Positions 24,435 to 33,708 of a stretch of 64,000 nucleotides of DNA are shown piece by piece. The translations under genes were made by a program, and so were the position numbers. Below the pieces are notes generated by a model. That model worked only from the letters and a program-made list of their open reading frames with translations. It was not told the origin of the DNA and made no database searches. The stretch spans positions 1 through 64,000 of the forward strand of contig NZ_MDZA01000437.1 in NCBI RefSeq assembly GCF_001816125.1. The letters run 5' to 3'. How positions within the stretch are numbered: the first letter of the stretch is position 1; every line of letters starts with the position of its first letter. The stretch comes from Hymenobacter coccineus (lineage in GTDB: Bacteria > Bacteroidota > Bacteroidia > Cytophagales > Hymenobacteraceae).

Positions 24435-26036
24435 CTAGCGCAGCTGCCAGTGCTGTTGGTCGCCACCGCCCCAGCCCCAAAGCAGCAGCTTGTCGCCGTT
24501 GGTCGTGGTGCTGCCGTTGTCGAGTGAGCCACCGCCTACTACCTGGCTCCAGATGCGGTAGGTGCCGTCGGCCTGCGCCTCCACCCACCAGCGCTGGTTG
24601 GCGGCGCGGTTCGAGGGCCATTGCACGGGCTGCGTGCCGTTGACCACGTTGCTATTGGGCACGTCCAGCGCCTGCCAGCTCTGCTGGCTGATGATGTTCC
24701 AGGAGCCGTCTTCGTTCTGGGTGAAGTTCCACTTCTGGTTTTGATTGTTACCCGCGCCCCACTGCACGATGCCTGTGCCGTTGTCGGTCAAGCCCGCGTT
24801 GTCGACGGCCATGTTGCCCAGCTTGCTCACGATGGTGTGCACGCCGGCAATAGCACCGGGCTTCGTGGCCGGGGTGAATTGCAGCCAAGCCACGGCGCTG
24901 ACGAATTTGATACTTTTCATGTTATTGTCATTGGGCGTTGGCCTAGCCCACGCGTTCCAGGTCAAGTTTTGGTCGGTCCGGCGGTTAGCCCAGAGGGCAC
25001 CGGCGTTCTGCGCCATCCAGGGGTAGTAGGCGTCCCACTGGCGGTTGTCGCGGACGAAGTGACCCAGGCCCCGCGCAAAGGCGTCGGCCCAGGTATCGTG
25101 CCCACCGTCGTCGGTGCTGATGACGCCCCCAGTGGTCAGGGTGGGGCTGTTTTTCACGTAGTCAATCGACCGCTTGGCATCGTCGTAGTAACTGGTGTTA
25201 CCCGTAATTTGGTAGAGCAGGTTGGCGTAGTCCACAAAGGCGCCCTGGTTGTACACCGCTTCGCCATAGTCAATATTACCGTTCTGGAAAACGCCGGTAT
25301 AGACCTGGCCCGTGCTGGTATTGTAAATGGTGCGCCGCATCCAGTCGTAGATTTGGGTAGCCTGGTCCAGGTACCATTTGTCGTGGTTGCTTTGATAAAT
25401 CAGGCAGGCCACGATGCCCAAGGTGTTATTAGACAGGGCTTCTTTGTTAATTTTCTCACCGGACGGCACCATTTCAATCTGCTGTTCCCAGATGCCCCCG
25501 CCGTTCCACCGGGTATCCCACCCACGGGCGAAGGCCTCGTCGAAGCCGTTCCTGGCCGCGACCAAAAACTTAGACGTGCCCGTCATCTGGTAGCCCCGGA
25601 CCATCGCCATTGAATACCACCCGAGGTCGTCGTTCCAGCCATTATAGCCCCAAGGCGTAGGCAGTTTCTGAAGAAAAGTGTTGCACAAGTTATTGACCAG
25701 GTCCTTGTGGGCGGCCCTTCCCGTACGCTCGTACACATCCTCCGCCAACATAATGTCCAAGGCGGCCAGGTAAGTGTGCTCCGGCGTCCCGTCATTAACC
25801 GACGACTTGTAATACGTTTGGCCGCCCGTGTTCACCAGAAAAGAGTTGTTGAAGGCGTTGAAAGCCGCATCGGCGTTGCCGGGGTCAACCGCAGCGTCGG
25901 CTGGCACGCCGCTGCTCGCCACTGCCGGCCCGCTGCCGGGGCTTAACTCCGTCTTGGTACAGCCAAGCAGTAGAGTTCCGGCGGCTAGCGTCAGCGCTGC
26001 GCCTACCAATTTCAACTGTTGCATCCTGTTTTCCAT
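24435..26036 (-). CDS. GH76 family endo-alpha-1,6-mannanase lipoprotein with ricin-type domain
   Basis: 533 aa with a lipoprotein signal (TLALAAG-like core, LLLGC, Cys about 26). The GH76 (alpha/alpha)6 barrel covers about residues 50-380; the catalytic Asp pair is in GYNGWNDDLGWYSMAM near residue 137, and the family blocks WNGGGIWEQQ, NKEALSNNTLGI, AVYNQGAFVDYANLLY and WADAFARGLGHFV follow. A C-terminal ricin-B-like lectin (about 395-533, with QWGAGNNQNQKW, QPVQWPSNRAANQRW) should hold it on glycan. It is surface or periplasmic and would cleave mannan backbone into oligosaccharides for SusC/SusD. Gaps of 222 and 135 bp to its neighbours fit one operon. Confidence 0.85.
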   Translation of the reverse strand: MENRMQQLKLVGAALTLAAGTLLLGCTKTELSPGSGPAVASSGVPADAAVDPGNADAAFNAFNNSFLVNTGGQTYYKSSVNDGTPEHTYLAALDIMLAEDVYERTGRAAHKDLVNNLCNTFLQKLPTPWGYNGWNDDLGWYSMAMVRGYQMTGTSKFLVAARNGFDEAFARGWDTRWNGGGIWEQQIEMVPSGEKINKEALSNNTLGIVACLIYQSNHDKWYLDQATQIYDWMRRTIYNTSTGQVYTGVFQNGNIDYGEAVYNQGAFVDYANLLYQITGNTSYYDDAKRSIDYVKNSPTLTTGGVISTDDGGHDTWADAFARGLGHFVRDNRQWDAYYPWMAQNAGALWANRRTDQNLTWNAWARPTPNDNNMKSIKFVSAVAWLQFTPATKPGAIAGVHTIVSKLGNMAVDNAGLTDNGTGIVQWGAGNNQNQKWNFTQNEDGSWNIISQQSWQALDVPNSNVVNGTQPVQWPSNRAANQRWWVEAQADGTYRIWSQVVGGGSLDNGSTTTNGDKLLLWGWGGGDQQHWQLR

Positions 26037-26258
26037 GAGGTTGTGGTGGGGTGAATGGGTGGAAAAAAATAAAAAATCAGATCAAGCAAGCGAATAGTAT
26101 GGCGATAAATAAGCTAGTAATGGCCGGGAGAGCGGTTGCGCCTATGCTAACTGGAAAGCCGCGCTAGGGGTAGGGGGAGCTTAAAAATGACGAGTAACGT
26201 CACGCTCATCTGGCCTCTACCGGGCAAAGCAAGACGCTCATGTTGATTCTCAACTGAT

Positions 26259-28475
26259 TCAGTTTGTAATAATCTCTATCTCGCCGCCGCTGCGAAACAG
26301 CGCATACGGCACGAAGTAGCCCGCATTATTCACCCCGTTTACCTTGATGGCGCTGAGATTACGGCCCGCGGTTGGCTTTCTGACCTTCAGCACCTTGCCC
26401 CTGTCTACTTGCCAGCGCACTTCATCAAAGACCGGGGCCGTAACGAGGTAGCGGGCATCGGCGGCCGAGAGGGGGTAGAGGCCCGCGGCGCTGAACACGT
26501 ACCAGGCCGACATCTCGCCGGCGTCGTCCATGCCAGAATAGCCGTAGCCGCTTGGTCCCATACCGTAAAACTTGGCCATAATCTCGTCGAGCCGGCGCTG
26601 CGACTTCTCCGGCTTACCCACGAAGTAGTAGGAAAACGGCGTCTCGTGGTCGGGCTGGTTGCCATGGCAGTACTGCCCGATGAAGCCCGACACGTTGCGG
26701 GCGATGTAGCTTTTATTCCAGGGCACGGTAAACAGCGAGTCGAGCTTGGCCTCAAAGGGTTGCGCGCCGCCGTACAAGGCCACTAGGCCCGGCATGTCGT
26801 GGGGGGCAAAGAAGGACACCTGCCAGGCGTTGGCCTCCCGGTACATGTACTCGTAGTAAGGATATTCGGGGTTGAAGTGCTGGACCCAGGTCCCATCCGC
26901 CAGCCGGCCGCGCATGAACTTGGTGCCGGGGTCGAACACGTTGCGGTAGTTCTTGGAGCGCGCCATCAGCACGCGGTAGTTGGCAGTGTCATTCAATGCT
27001 TTGGCCAGCTGGGCCACGGCGTAGTCGTCGTAGGCGTACTCCAGGGTTTTCGACACGCCCGCGCTGCCTTTCGTCTCCACTTCCGGGTTCGTTACCTCGG
27101 TGGTGGGCACGTAGCCTTTTTGGATGTACTCCGCAATGTGCGGACGGGTGCCGCCTTCCACGTTGGCGTTGCGCAACAGCAGCCGGTACACGTCGCGTAC
27201 GTCAAAATCGGTGATGCCGCGCTGATAAGCCGCGGCAATAAACGAGGCGGCGTGGTCGCCGTGGAAGAAGGTGGGGATGAAGCCCGTTTTGTCGCCAATG
27301 TCCTCCAGCGACTTAATTACGTCGGTCGTGACTTGCGGAGCCAACATGCTCATCAGCACGTCCTTGTTGCGGTAAGTGTCCCACAACGACGGGATGGTGT
27401 AGTAGTTAAAGCTGGCCTTGACGACGTTGTTTTTCACGTCGCGGTACTCGCCGTTGGTGTCGCTGCGCAAGGCCGGCCACAGAAAGGAGCGGTACAGGCA
27501 GCTGTAAAACATCTCCTTCTGCTTGGCCGTGCCGCCCTTCACTTCCACCTTCGAGAGCAAGGATTCCCAGGTTTGGGCGGCCTGCTGTCGTACCTGCTCA
27601 AAGGAGCGGCTGCCGACCTCCTGTGCTAGGTTTTGCTTGGCATTCGCTACGCTCACAAACGAGAGCCCGACCCGCAATTCCACCGGCTTGCGGCCGCCGT
27701 CGCGGAGGCGTAGCACGGCCAGGCCGTCTTTGGTACCGGGGCCGCGCACGTCTAGGTCTTGCAGGTTTTCGCTGAGCATGGCGTAGAAATACACGGTTTG
27801 CTGGCCGGTTTCTTGGAAGCCCTGCACGGCCGCGTCGCCGGCTTTCTCCAGCTGCCAGTTCGTCACCCGCTCGTTAGATTTGGCGAGCTTGAACACGATT
27901 TGGCGGCCGGCGGGCCGGCGGTAGTGGTACTGGTGAAAGCCGCAGCGCAGGGTAGAAGTCAGTTTCACGTCTACCTGGTAGTCGGCTAGCGTCACGCCGT
28001 AGTAGCCGGGCGAGGCCGACTCGGTGGCGTGCGAAAAGCGCGAGTGATACCCGTCTCCCGCTGCTTCGCCCGCCCCCGGTACTTCGCCCGAAACCGGCAA
28101 GATGGGCAAGTGGCACAAATTCCAGTGCCCCTTGTTGGTGTGGGCAAAGCCATAAATCACGGAGTCGGCGTAGTCGTAGCCAGCGCCGGTGCTAAACTCG
28201 GTGATGGGGCTTAGCTGCACCAGCGCGTTGGGCAGCGAGCTGCCGGGAAACACAAGGCCCGCCCACGCCCCGCGCCAGCTTTTCGGGGCCGCGTAGCCGA
28301 TGTCCTTCGGGTCGGTCAGCGGTCCGGTGCCCATCAGCGGGTTGGCGTAGCGCAGCAGGCCGGCCGATGCCGGGTTTCGGCCAGTGCGGCTAGCCCGGCC
28401 GGGTTTCGGCCCCGGCCGGAACCCGGCCAAAGCGCTCAACGCTAGTAGCAGCAGGCCGCTTTTTAGCTTTAGCAT
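26259..28475 (-). CDS. GH92 family alpha-mannosidase
   Basis: 738 aa from ATG 28475 (signal peptide LKSGLLLLALSALAGF; an upstream ATG at 28496 adds seven residues). Starts after the signal with YANPLMGTGPLTDPKD; GH92 blocks include AGLVFPGSSLPNALVQLSP, YGFAHTNKGHWN, TIPSLWDTYRNKDVLMSML, TGFIPTFFHGDHAASFIAAA, EYAYDDYAVAQLAKAL, FIGQYCHGNQPDHE and GYSGMDDAGEMSAWYVFSAA. The last keeps the Asp pair of the catalytic region but has Met/Ala where many members have Asn/Cys. GH92 enzymes are calcium-dependent exo-acting alpha-mannosidases that trim side chains. It sits between GH2 and GH76 in the operon. Confidence 0.9.
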   Translation of the reverse strand: MLKLKSGLLLLALSALAGFRPGPKPGRASRTGRNPASAGLLRYANPLMGTGPLTDPKDIGYAAPKSWRGAWAGLVFPGSSLPNALVQLSPITEFSTGAGYDYADSVIYGFAHTNKGHWNLCHLPILPVSGEVPGAGEAAGDGYHSRFSHATESASPGYYGVTLADYQVDVKLTSTLRCGFHQYHYRRPAGRQIVFKLAKSNERVTNWQLEKAGDAAVQGFQETGQQTVYFYAMLSENLQDLDVRGPGTKDGLAVLRLRDGGRKPVELRVGLSFVSVANAKQNLAQEVGSRSFEQVRQQAAQTWESLLSKVEVKGGTAKQKEMFYSCLYRSFLWPALRSDTNGEYRDVKNNVVKASFNYYTIPSLWDTYRNKDVLMSMLAPQVTTDVIKSLEDIGDKTGFIPTFFHGDHAASFIAAAYQRGITDFDVRDVYRLLLRNANVEGGTRPHIAEYIQKGYVPTTEVTNPEVETKGSAGVSKTLEYAYDDYAVAQLAKALNDTANYRVLMARSKNYRNVFDPGTKFMRGRLADGTWVQHFNPEYPYYEYMYREANAWQVSFFAPHDMPGLVALYGGAQPFEAKLDSLFTVPWNKSYIARNVSGFIGQYCHGNQPDHETPFSYYFVGKPEKSQRRLDEIMAKFYGMGPSGYGYSGMDDAGEMSAWYVFSAAGLYPLSAADARYLVTAPVFDEVRWQVDRGKVLKVRKPTAGRNLSAIKVNGVNNAGYFVPYALFRSGGEIEIITN

Positions 28476-28595
28476 GAGGTGGTTAGGCAGTAGCATTGGC
28501 GGTTGTTAATAATCCTGCTTATGCAGCCCCATCCCCGGCCCCCGCAGGGGATAGGCCGGGGGTGGGACTGCGCGTACATGGCCTCCGAAGAGGCC

Positions 28596-31500
28596 CTAGT
28601 TTTTCAGCAGCGCCCCCACGCTGCCGCGGCTGGTGGCCGGCGCTTTTTTCGAGAGCTGCAGCTGGTAGCTAAACGTGGTGGGCTTCGCGTACACCATGTA
28701 GGGCTCCAGCGGGCGGGGGCCGCAACCGTTGGAGCCTACCCCCAGCGTCTTGTGGCTGAGGCAGAGCACAGTGCCTTTGCTGGCGGGCAAGTCAATCTTG
28801 TACTCCACCGGGTCCATCTCCTCGTCGGTGTAGGGCAGGGCCGAGACCTGCATCAGGGCCGTGTCGGCGCGAACGGTGAGTTCTACCCCCTTCGCGGAAG
28901 TCAGGTTGGCCCAGCGCACGTCCTCGTGGTTGCCGCACTCCATCGGCTTCTCGTAGGGCGTCATTTGCTGGCTGACGCTGCTGGCGTAGTGCCCCACGTC
29001 GTAGCCGCTCTTGCGGTCGCCGTAGTTTTCCATCGGTCCCCGGCCCAAGTAGTCGAACCGGTTGAGGTCCTTGGCCAGCTGCATCCGCACGCCGATGCGG
29101 GCCAGGATGAGCTTGGGGTCGCTGAAGGTCACGTTGTTGGCCACGTTGATGAGGCCGGCCCCGTTGATGGTGTACACCACCTGGTGGTGCACTACGAAGC
29201 CCTGCTGGCCGGTGCCCGTCAGGCTGGCCTTGATTTCAACTGCGGTGGGCGACACCTGCCGGCTGCTCACGTTGTCGGTGGTCCAGGTGAGGTTTTTGAG
29301 GCCGTTTTTTTCCCAGTTTTCGTAGGCCCAGATGTCGTCTTTCTGGTGCGGGGCGCGCCACAGGTGCAGCATCGGGCCGCCGTTGGCCTGGAGCAGGCTC
29401 TCGCCGCCTTTTTCGAGCTGCGTGAACGTCCCTTTCGCCTTGTTGAAGTCGCAGGCGAAGTCCGGGCCGCTGACCTTGATGTTGTCCTTGGAGTCGGTGA
29501 GCGTGACGGAGCCGGCCGGCGCCGGGGCGGGGGCCGCCGGAACGGCTACCGGCAACTCAAACTGCTGCTCGGCCACCTCATAGCCCTTTTTGGCCCAGCG
29601 CTGGTCGGCGGCCAGCGCAAACGACACCCGCGCGAAATACAAGGCGCCGGGCTTGGCCTTCACCTGGTACGGGATGGTGAGGCTCTTTTCCTGGCCGGGG
29701 CTGATGGCCCCCACGGTTAGCGGCCCGGTGGCGATGGTCGTGCCGTCCTCGCTCACTTCCCACTTGGCCGTCAGGCCCGTCAGGTTCGAGAATTGGTAGC
29801 GGTTCTTAATGATTACCACCCCGTTTTTCGCGTCCTTCGGGCGGATGGTAATCCACTGGTAGGCGTGCTTCAGCTCGGGGTAGTGCGGCTTGAGCGAACG
29901 GTCGGAAAACACGACTCCCTTGTGAATGAAGAAGTGGTCATTCGGGTACTCACCGAAGCCGCCGCCGAAGGCCGTTATCGGGTGCTGCGGATTGCGGTTG
30001 TTGTAGATGCCCTGGTCCTGCCACTCCCAGATGGCCCCGCCCAGCAGCGCCGGGTACTTATCAAACAGCTCGTTGTAGATGTCCACCGAGCCCATCGAGT
30101 TGAACATGGCGTGGGCGTACTCCTGCAGGTAGAAGGGTTTGGTGAGGGCGTTGTCGTTGGCATTTTTTTCCAGCTCCACTACCCCCGTATACATGCGGCT
30201 GTCGATGTCGGCCGGGTTTTTACTGCCAATGCCGAAGCCTTCGTAGTGCGTGGGCCGGCTAGGGTCGATGGCGCGCACCGCCGCCAGGGCCGCCCGAAAA
30301 TTGGTGCCGCCCTCGCCGTTCTCGTTGCCCAGCGACCAGATGACTACCGAGGGGTGGTTCTTGAAATTCTCCGCGTTGGCCACGTTGCGGTCCACGATGG
30401 CCGCCTTGAACGTGGGCTCCTCGTTAAACTGGTTTTGCTGCTCGTGGCACTCCACGTTGGCTTCGGCCACCAGGTAGATGCCGAACTCGTCGCACAGCTC
30501 GTACCAGCGCGGGTCGTCGGAGTAGTGGCAGGTGCGCACGTGGTTGCAGTTGGCCTGCTTGATCAGCTCTAGGTCCCGAATCATCTGCGCCTCCGTCACG
30601 GCGTGGCCGTCGTCGGGCCAGTTCTCGTGGCGGTTCACGCCCTTGAGCTTGATGGGCACGCCATTAACTGTGAACAAGCGGCCTTTTATTTCCAGCTCGC
30701 GGAAGCCGGTGCGCGACGACACGGTTTCCACGGCCGCGCTGCCTTCCTGCAGGGCCAGCACGGTGGTGTAGAGCTTGGGCGTTTCGGCCGTCCACTTCTG
30801 CGGGTTGCGCACGTGAAAGCGCAGCGTAACCGTTGTTTCCTGGCCGGGCCTGAGGGCCGGCACCGTCTTTTCGCCCAGGGCCCCGGCCACCGCCGTGGTG
30901 CCATTATAGAGCGTCGCCTTCAGTGCCCGCGCCTTGACGGGGGTAGGGCCGTAGTTTTTCACTTTGGCCGTCACCAGCACGTCCGCGTCGCGGAACTGCG
31001 GGTCAAGGTCGGTTTTGATGAAGTAGTCGCGGATGTGCTCCATGGGGGCGCTCCACAGCGTCACGTTGCGGAAAATGCCACTCAGGCGCCACATGTCCTG
31101 GTTTTCGAGGTAGCTGCCGCTCGTGAACCGATACACTTCCACGGCCAGCGTGTTGGGGCCGGGCTTGAGGTACTTGGTCAGGTCAAATTCGGCCGCGTTG
31201 CGGCTGTTCACGCTGTAGCCCACCTTGCGGCCGTTCACCCAGACGAAGAAGCCCGCGTCTACCCCGTCGAACGTGATAAAGGTGCGGCGGCCCTTCCAGG
31301 CGGTCGGCACGGTGAAGTCGCGGCGGTAGCTGCCCACCGGGTTGCGCTCCTTGAAGGTGGTGTACTTCTCGGAGGGCGTGCTCATCACCCTGGGAAAGTC
31401 TTTCTTGAAAATGAGCGTGAAGTTGCTGTAGTTGGGCGTGCCGTAGCCTTCGACCTGAAAATTGGACGGCACCTTGATGTCCTTCCAGTCCGACACGTCA

Positions 31501-31838
31501 AACGCGGGCTTATAGAAGTCAACCGGCCGCTTCTGGGGCCAGTCCACCCAGTGGAATTTCCACTTCCCGTTCAGGCTCCGGCTAAAAGACGACGCGTGGC
31601 GGTTGGCCGCCAGGGCCTCCGGCAGCGAGCCATACGGCATGAGCGTGGCGTGGCTAGCCTCTTTATTAATACCAATGCATTCGGGGTTTTCAATCTCCTT
31701 CGGCACGGCGGCCGTGTCCGTCTTGGCCAGAAACTGAGCGTCGGGTGCCTGCTGGCCCCAGCCGAGCTGCGCGCCGAACATAAACGCCGCCGCCAGCGAG
31801 AGCTTGAAAGTATGCTTTTTGAACAGGGTGTATTTCAT
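28596..31838 (-). CDS. GH2 family beta-galactosidase (large LacZ type)
   Basis: 1080 aa from ATG 31838 with signal peptide (LSLAAAFMFGAQLGWGQQ). Domain order: jelly-roll sugar-binding (FQVEGYGTPNYSNF, FDGVDAGFFVWVNGRKVGYS), Ig-like, TIM barrel (LKGVNRHENWPDDGHAV, NHVRTCHYSDDPRWYELCDE, EANVECHEQQ), acid/base Glu in VIWSLGNENGEGG near residue 505, nucleophile Glu in YLQEYAHAMFNS near 573, then the C-terminal Bgal_small domain (FDYLGRGPMENYGDRKSGYD). Secreted GH2 enzymes in such loci remove beta-galactosyl or related decorations; the exact sugar is not given by sequence. It is long and uninterrupted. Confidence 0.9.
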   Translation of the reverse strand: MKYTLFKKHTFKLSLAAAFMFGAQLGWGQQAPDAQFLAKTDTAAVPKEIENPECIGINKEASHATLMPYGSLPEALAANRHASSFSRSLNGKWKFHWVDWPQKRPVDFYKPAFDVSDWKDIKVPSNFQVEGYGTPNYSNFTLIFKKDFPRVMSTPSEKYTTFKERNPVGSYRRDFTVPTAWKGRRTFITFDGVDAGFFVWVNGRKVGYSVNSRNAAEFDLTKYLKPGPNTLAVEVYRFTSGSYLENQDMWRLSGIFRNVTLWSAPMEHIRDYFIKTDLDPQFRDADVLVTAKVKNYGPTPVKARALKATLYNGTTAVAGALGEKTVPALRPGQETTVTLRFHVRNPQKWTAETPKLYTTVLALQEGSAAVETVSSRTGFRELEIKGRLFTVNGVPIKLKGVNRHENWPDDGHAVTEAQMIRDLELIKQANCNHVRTCHYSDDPRWYELCDEFGIYLVAEANVECHEQQNQFNEEPTFKAAIVDRNVANAENFKNHPSVVIWSLGNENGEGGTNFRAALAAVRAIDPSRPTHYEGFGIGSKNPADIDSRMYTGVVELEKNANDNALTKPFYLQEYAHAMFNSMGSVDIYNELFDKYPALLGGAIWEWQDQGIYNNRNPQHPITAFGGGFGEYPNDHFFIHKGVVFSDRSLKPHYPELKHAYQWITIRPKDAKNGVVIIKNRYQFSNLTGLTAKWEVSEDGTTIATGPLTVGAISPGQEKSLTIPYQVKAKPGALYFARVSFALAADQRWAKKGYEVAEQQFELPVAVPAAPAPAPAGSVTLTDSKDNIKVSGPDFACDFNKAKGTFTQLEKGGESLLQANGGPMLHLWRAPHQKDDIWAYENWEKNGLKNLTWTTDNVSSRQVSPTAVEIKASLTGTGQQGFVVHHQVVYTINGAGLINVANNVTFSDPKLILARIGVRMQLAKDLNRFDYLGRGPMENYGDRKSGYDVGHYASSVSQQMTPYEKPMECGNHEDVRWANLTSAKGVELTVRADTALMQVSALPYTDEEMDPVEYKIDLPASKGTVLCLSHKTLGVGSNGCGPRPLEPYMVYAKPTTFSYQLQLSKKAPATSRGSVGALLKN

Positions 31839-31969
31839 AGTGCGTGTTGAAGTCAACGTGTTTTAAGGTGGGTTCTTTCCTGCGCCGGGGGTAGGAGGCG
31901 CCTTACGAGACCCCTGGGAGGCGCGCACGCTCGGGCCAGCTCCCTACCTCACTTGCGCTGCTAAACCCC

Positions 31970-33657
31970 TTAATACCCTGGATTTTGCACCAGCTTGGTA
32001 TTCTTCGCTATGTCCTGCTGCGGGATGGGCATCCAGTTCTGGAAGTCGAAAAAGCGGTTTTCAAATACCTTCACTTTAGCATAGGTGAGCTTGCCGGTGG
32101 TTTTGTCGGGGGTAATCTGCATACCCATCGAGGGCGTGTTGAGCACGCCGGTTGGGCCGGCAGTGATTTTCCAGCGCCGGATGTCAAACCAGCGCTTGTC
32201 CTCAAAGGCCAACTCCACGCGCCGTTCCCGGTGGATGTAGTCGCGCAGTTGTCCTTGGCTCATGCCCGCCGCCAGGTCGGGCAGGCCCGCGCGCTTGCGC
32301 AGCTGGTTGAGGGCGGCGTACACGCTGGCGTCGGGGCCGACAGCTTCGTTCTGGGCTTCGGCGTAGCTGAGCAGCACCTCGCCGAAGCGGAAGATGACGT
32401 AGTTCGCGCCGCTAGCGGTTAGCGCACGGCTGGTTTGGGCCGGAATGCGCTCGTCCAGCGTTTTGCGGCCGTAGTAGCCCGTGTTGCTGATGTCGCTGGT
32501 CGAGTTCAGGTCAATCTGGTTGTTGCCCCCAATGCGGGTAGTAATAGTATCTCCCTGCCACGCGCGCCATCGTAGAGGATAGACTGGTAGAAGCGCTTTT
32601 CGCGGTTCAGGTAGGGGTTTTGGGGGTCGTAGCCGGAGGCCGGGTTGGTGATGGGCAGGCCGTTGCTCATGAGGTAGTCGTCGACCAGGCTCTGGGTAGG
32701 CGCGTAGTTACCCCAGCCCTGCGTCACCCCGTTCACGTTCACCGGCCCGTAGGTGCCCTCTTTCGACTGGCCCGCTGTAACGGCGATGTACTCTTTATTA
32801 AAGATAACTTCTTGGTTGTCGTTGTTTTCCTGCATAAACAGGGCCGCGAAGTCCGGGAACAGTGAGTACGTGTTTAGGTCCATCACCTGCTTATTGGCGG
32901 CGGCGGCAGCCCGCCACTTAGCCGCGTCGCCGCCAGGGTTGGCAAGCGGGCTGGCGGCGAAGAGTTGCGCCCAGCCCTTTAGCGTAAGGGCCGCACCCTT
33001 GGTGGCGCGGCCGTCGCCCTTGCGGGCGGCCGTGGCGGGCAGACTGGCGGCGGCCGCGTCGCAGTCGGCCACGATGAAAGCCACGGTTTGGTCGATGGTG
33101 CTGCGTACCACAAACAGGCCTTCGGGGTCGGTAGTGGAGTCGAGCGGCTTGTCGATGAGCGGCACGCCGCCGTAGCTGGTAAACAGGTACGTGTAGTAGA
33201 GCGCACGCAGGAACCTCACTTCGCCCACCCGCTGCGTTTTCCAGCTGGCCGAGAAGTTGGCCGAGTATTTCTCGACGTTCTGCAAAAACAGGTTGCACTT
33301 CCTGATGCGGGTGTAGCTGGTTTCCCAGGCCCACATGCCGTTGGGACCGTTGGGTACGTTGGCCGGCGAGATGGCCCCGGCGCGCACTACGGTCTGGGCC
33401 GTTTGCCAGCCCGCCGCACAAAAGCCGTTGTCGGAGTATTGCTCCAGGTTCTGATTGGAGTCGTTGCTGGAGCTGGCAAGGTTGTTGTAAATGTCGTTGA
33501 CGACCAGGTCGGCGTTGGTTTCGCTGCTGTAGGCGCTGACTTCGGTTACCGCGCTCTTGGAATCCACGTTCAAGAAATCGTCGTTCTTGCAGCTGTTCAG
33601 CAGCAGGGCGGCGCCAAGCAGCACGGCGGCGAAGCGGAGGGGGGAAGGAGTTTGCAT
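31970..33657 (-). pseudogene. susD: SusD/RagB-family glycan-binding lipoprotein, single frameshift
   Basis: ATG 33657 begins MQTPSPLRFAAVLLGAALLL-NSC, a lipoprotein signal. SusD TPR-like parts follow (DIYNNLASSSNDSNQNLEQY, EVRFLRALYYTYLFTSYGGV-PLID, ATKGAALTLKGWAQLFAA). At 32561-32566, within CGCGCG, one base seems missing: ILYDGAR goes out of frame, while the other frame reads WQGDTITTRIGGNNQIDLNS, then VIFRFGEVLLSYAEAQNEAV, LRDYIHRERRVELAFEDKRW, FDIRRWKI to a TAA at 31970. All parts of a normal ~560-aa SusD are present. Everything around it in the operon is intact, so either this is a very recent lesion or a base-call error. Confidence 0.85.
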
Positions 33658-33708
33658 GGAATAGGGGAGCTTAGAAGTTAGCATGGAATAGGGGAGCCTA
33701 GAAGTTAG
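33655..33708. repeat. Tandem 27-bp duplication at the susC/susD junction
   Basis: Two copies of a 27-bp unit (33655-33681, 33682-33708; one mismatch) cover the end of susC and the sequence just before the susD start. The duplication makes extra in-frame ATGs, so a longer SusD reading MLTSRLPYS-MLTSKLPYS before the true signal peptide is possible on paper. Confidence 0.7.

Noticed and set aside
30603-31850. Long plus-strand open frame (415 codons) opposite the GH2 gene
   Set aside because: Antisense shadow of a well-supported glycoside hydrolase; composition is not protein-like. The same reasoning excludes 35654-36958 opposite SusC and 24621-25613 opposite GH76.
32561-32566. Programmed frameshift in SusD
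   Set aside because: CGCGCG is not a slippery heptamer and SusD genes are not known to use recoding; a deletion or base-call error is simpler.
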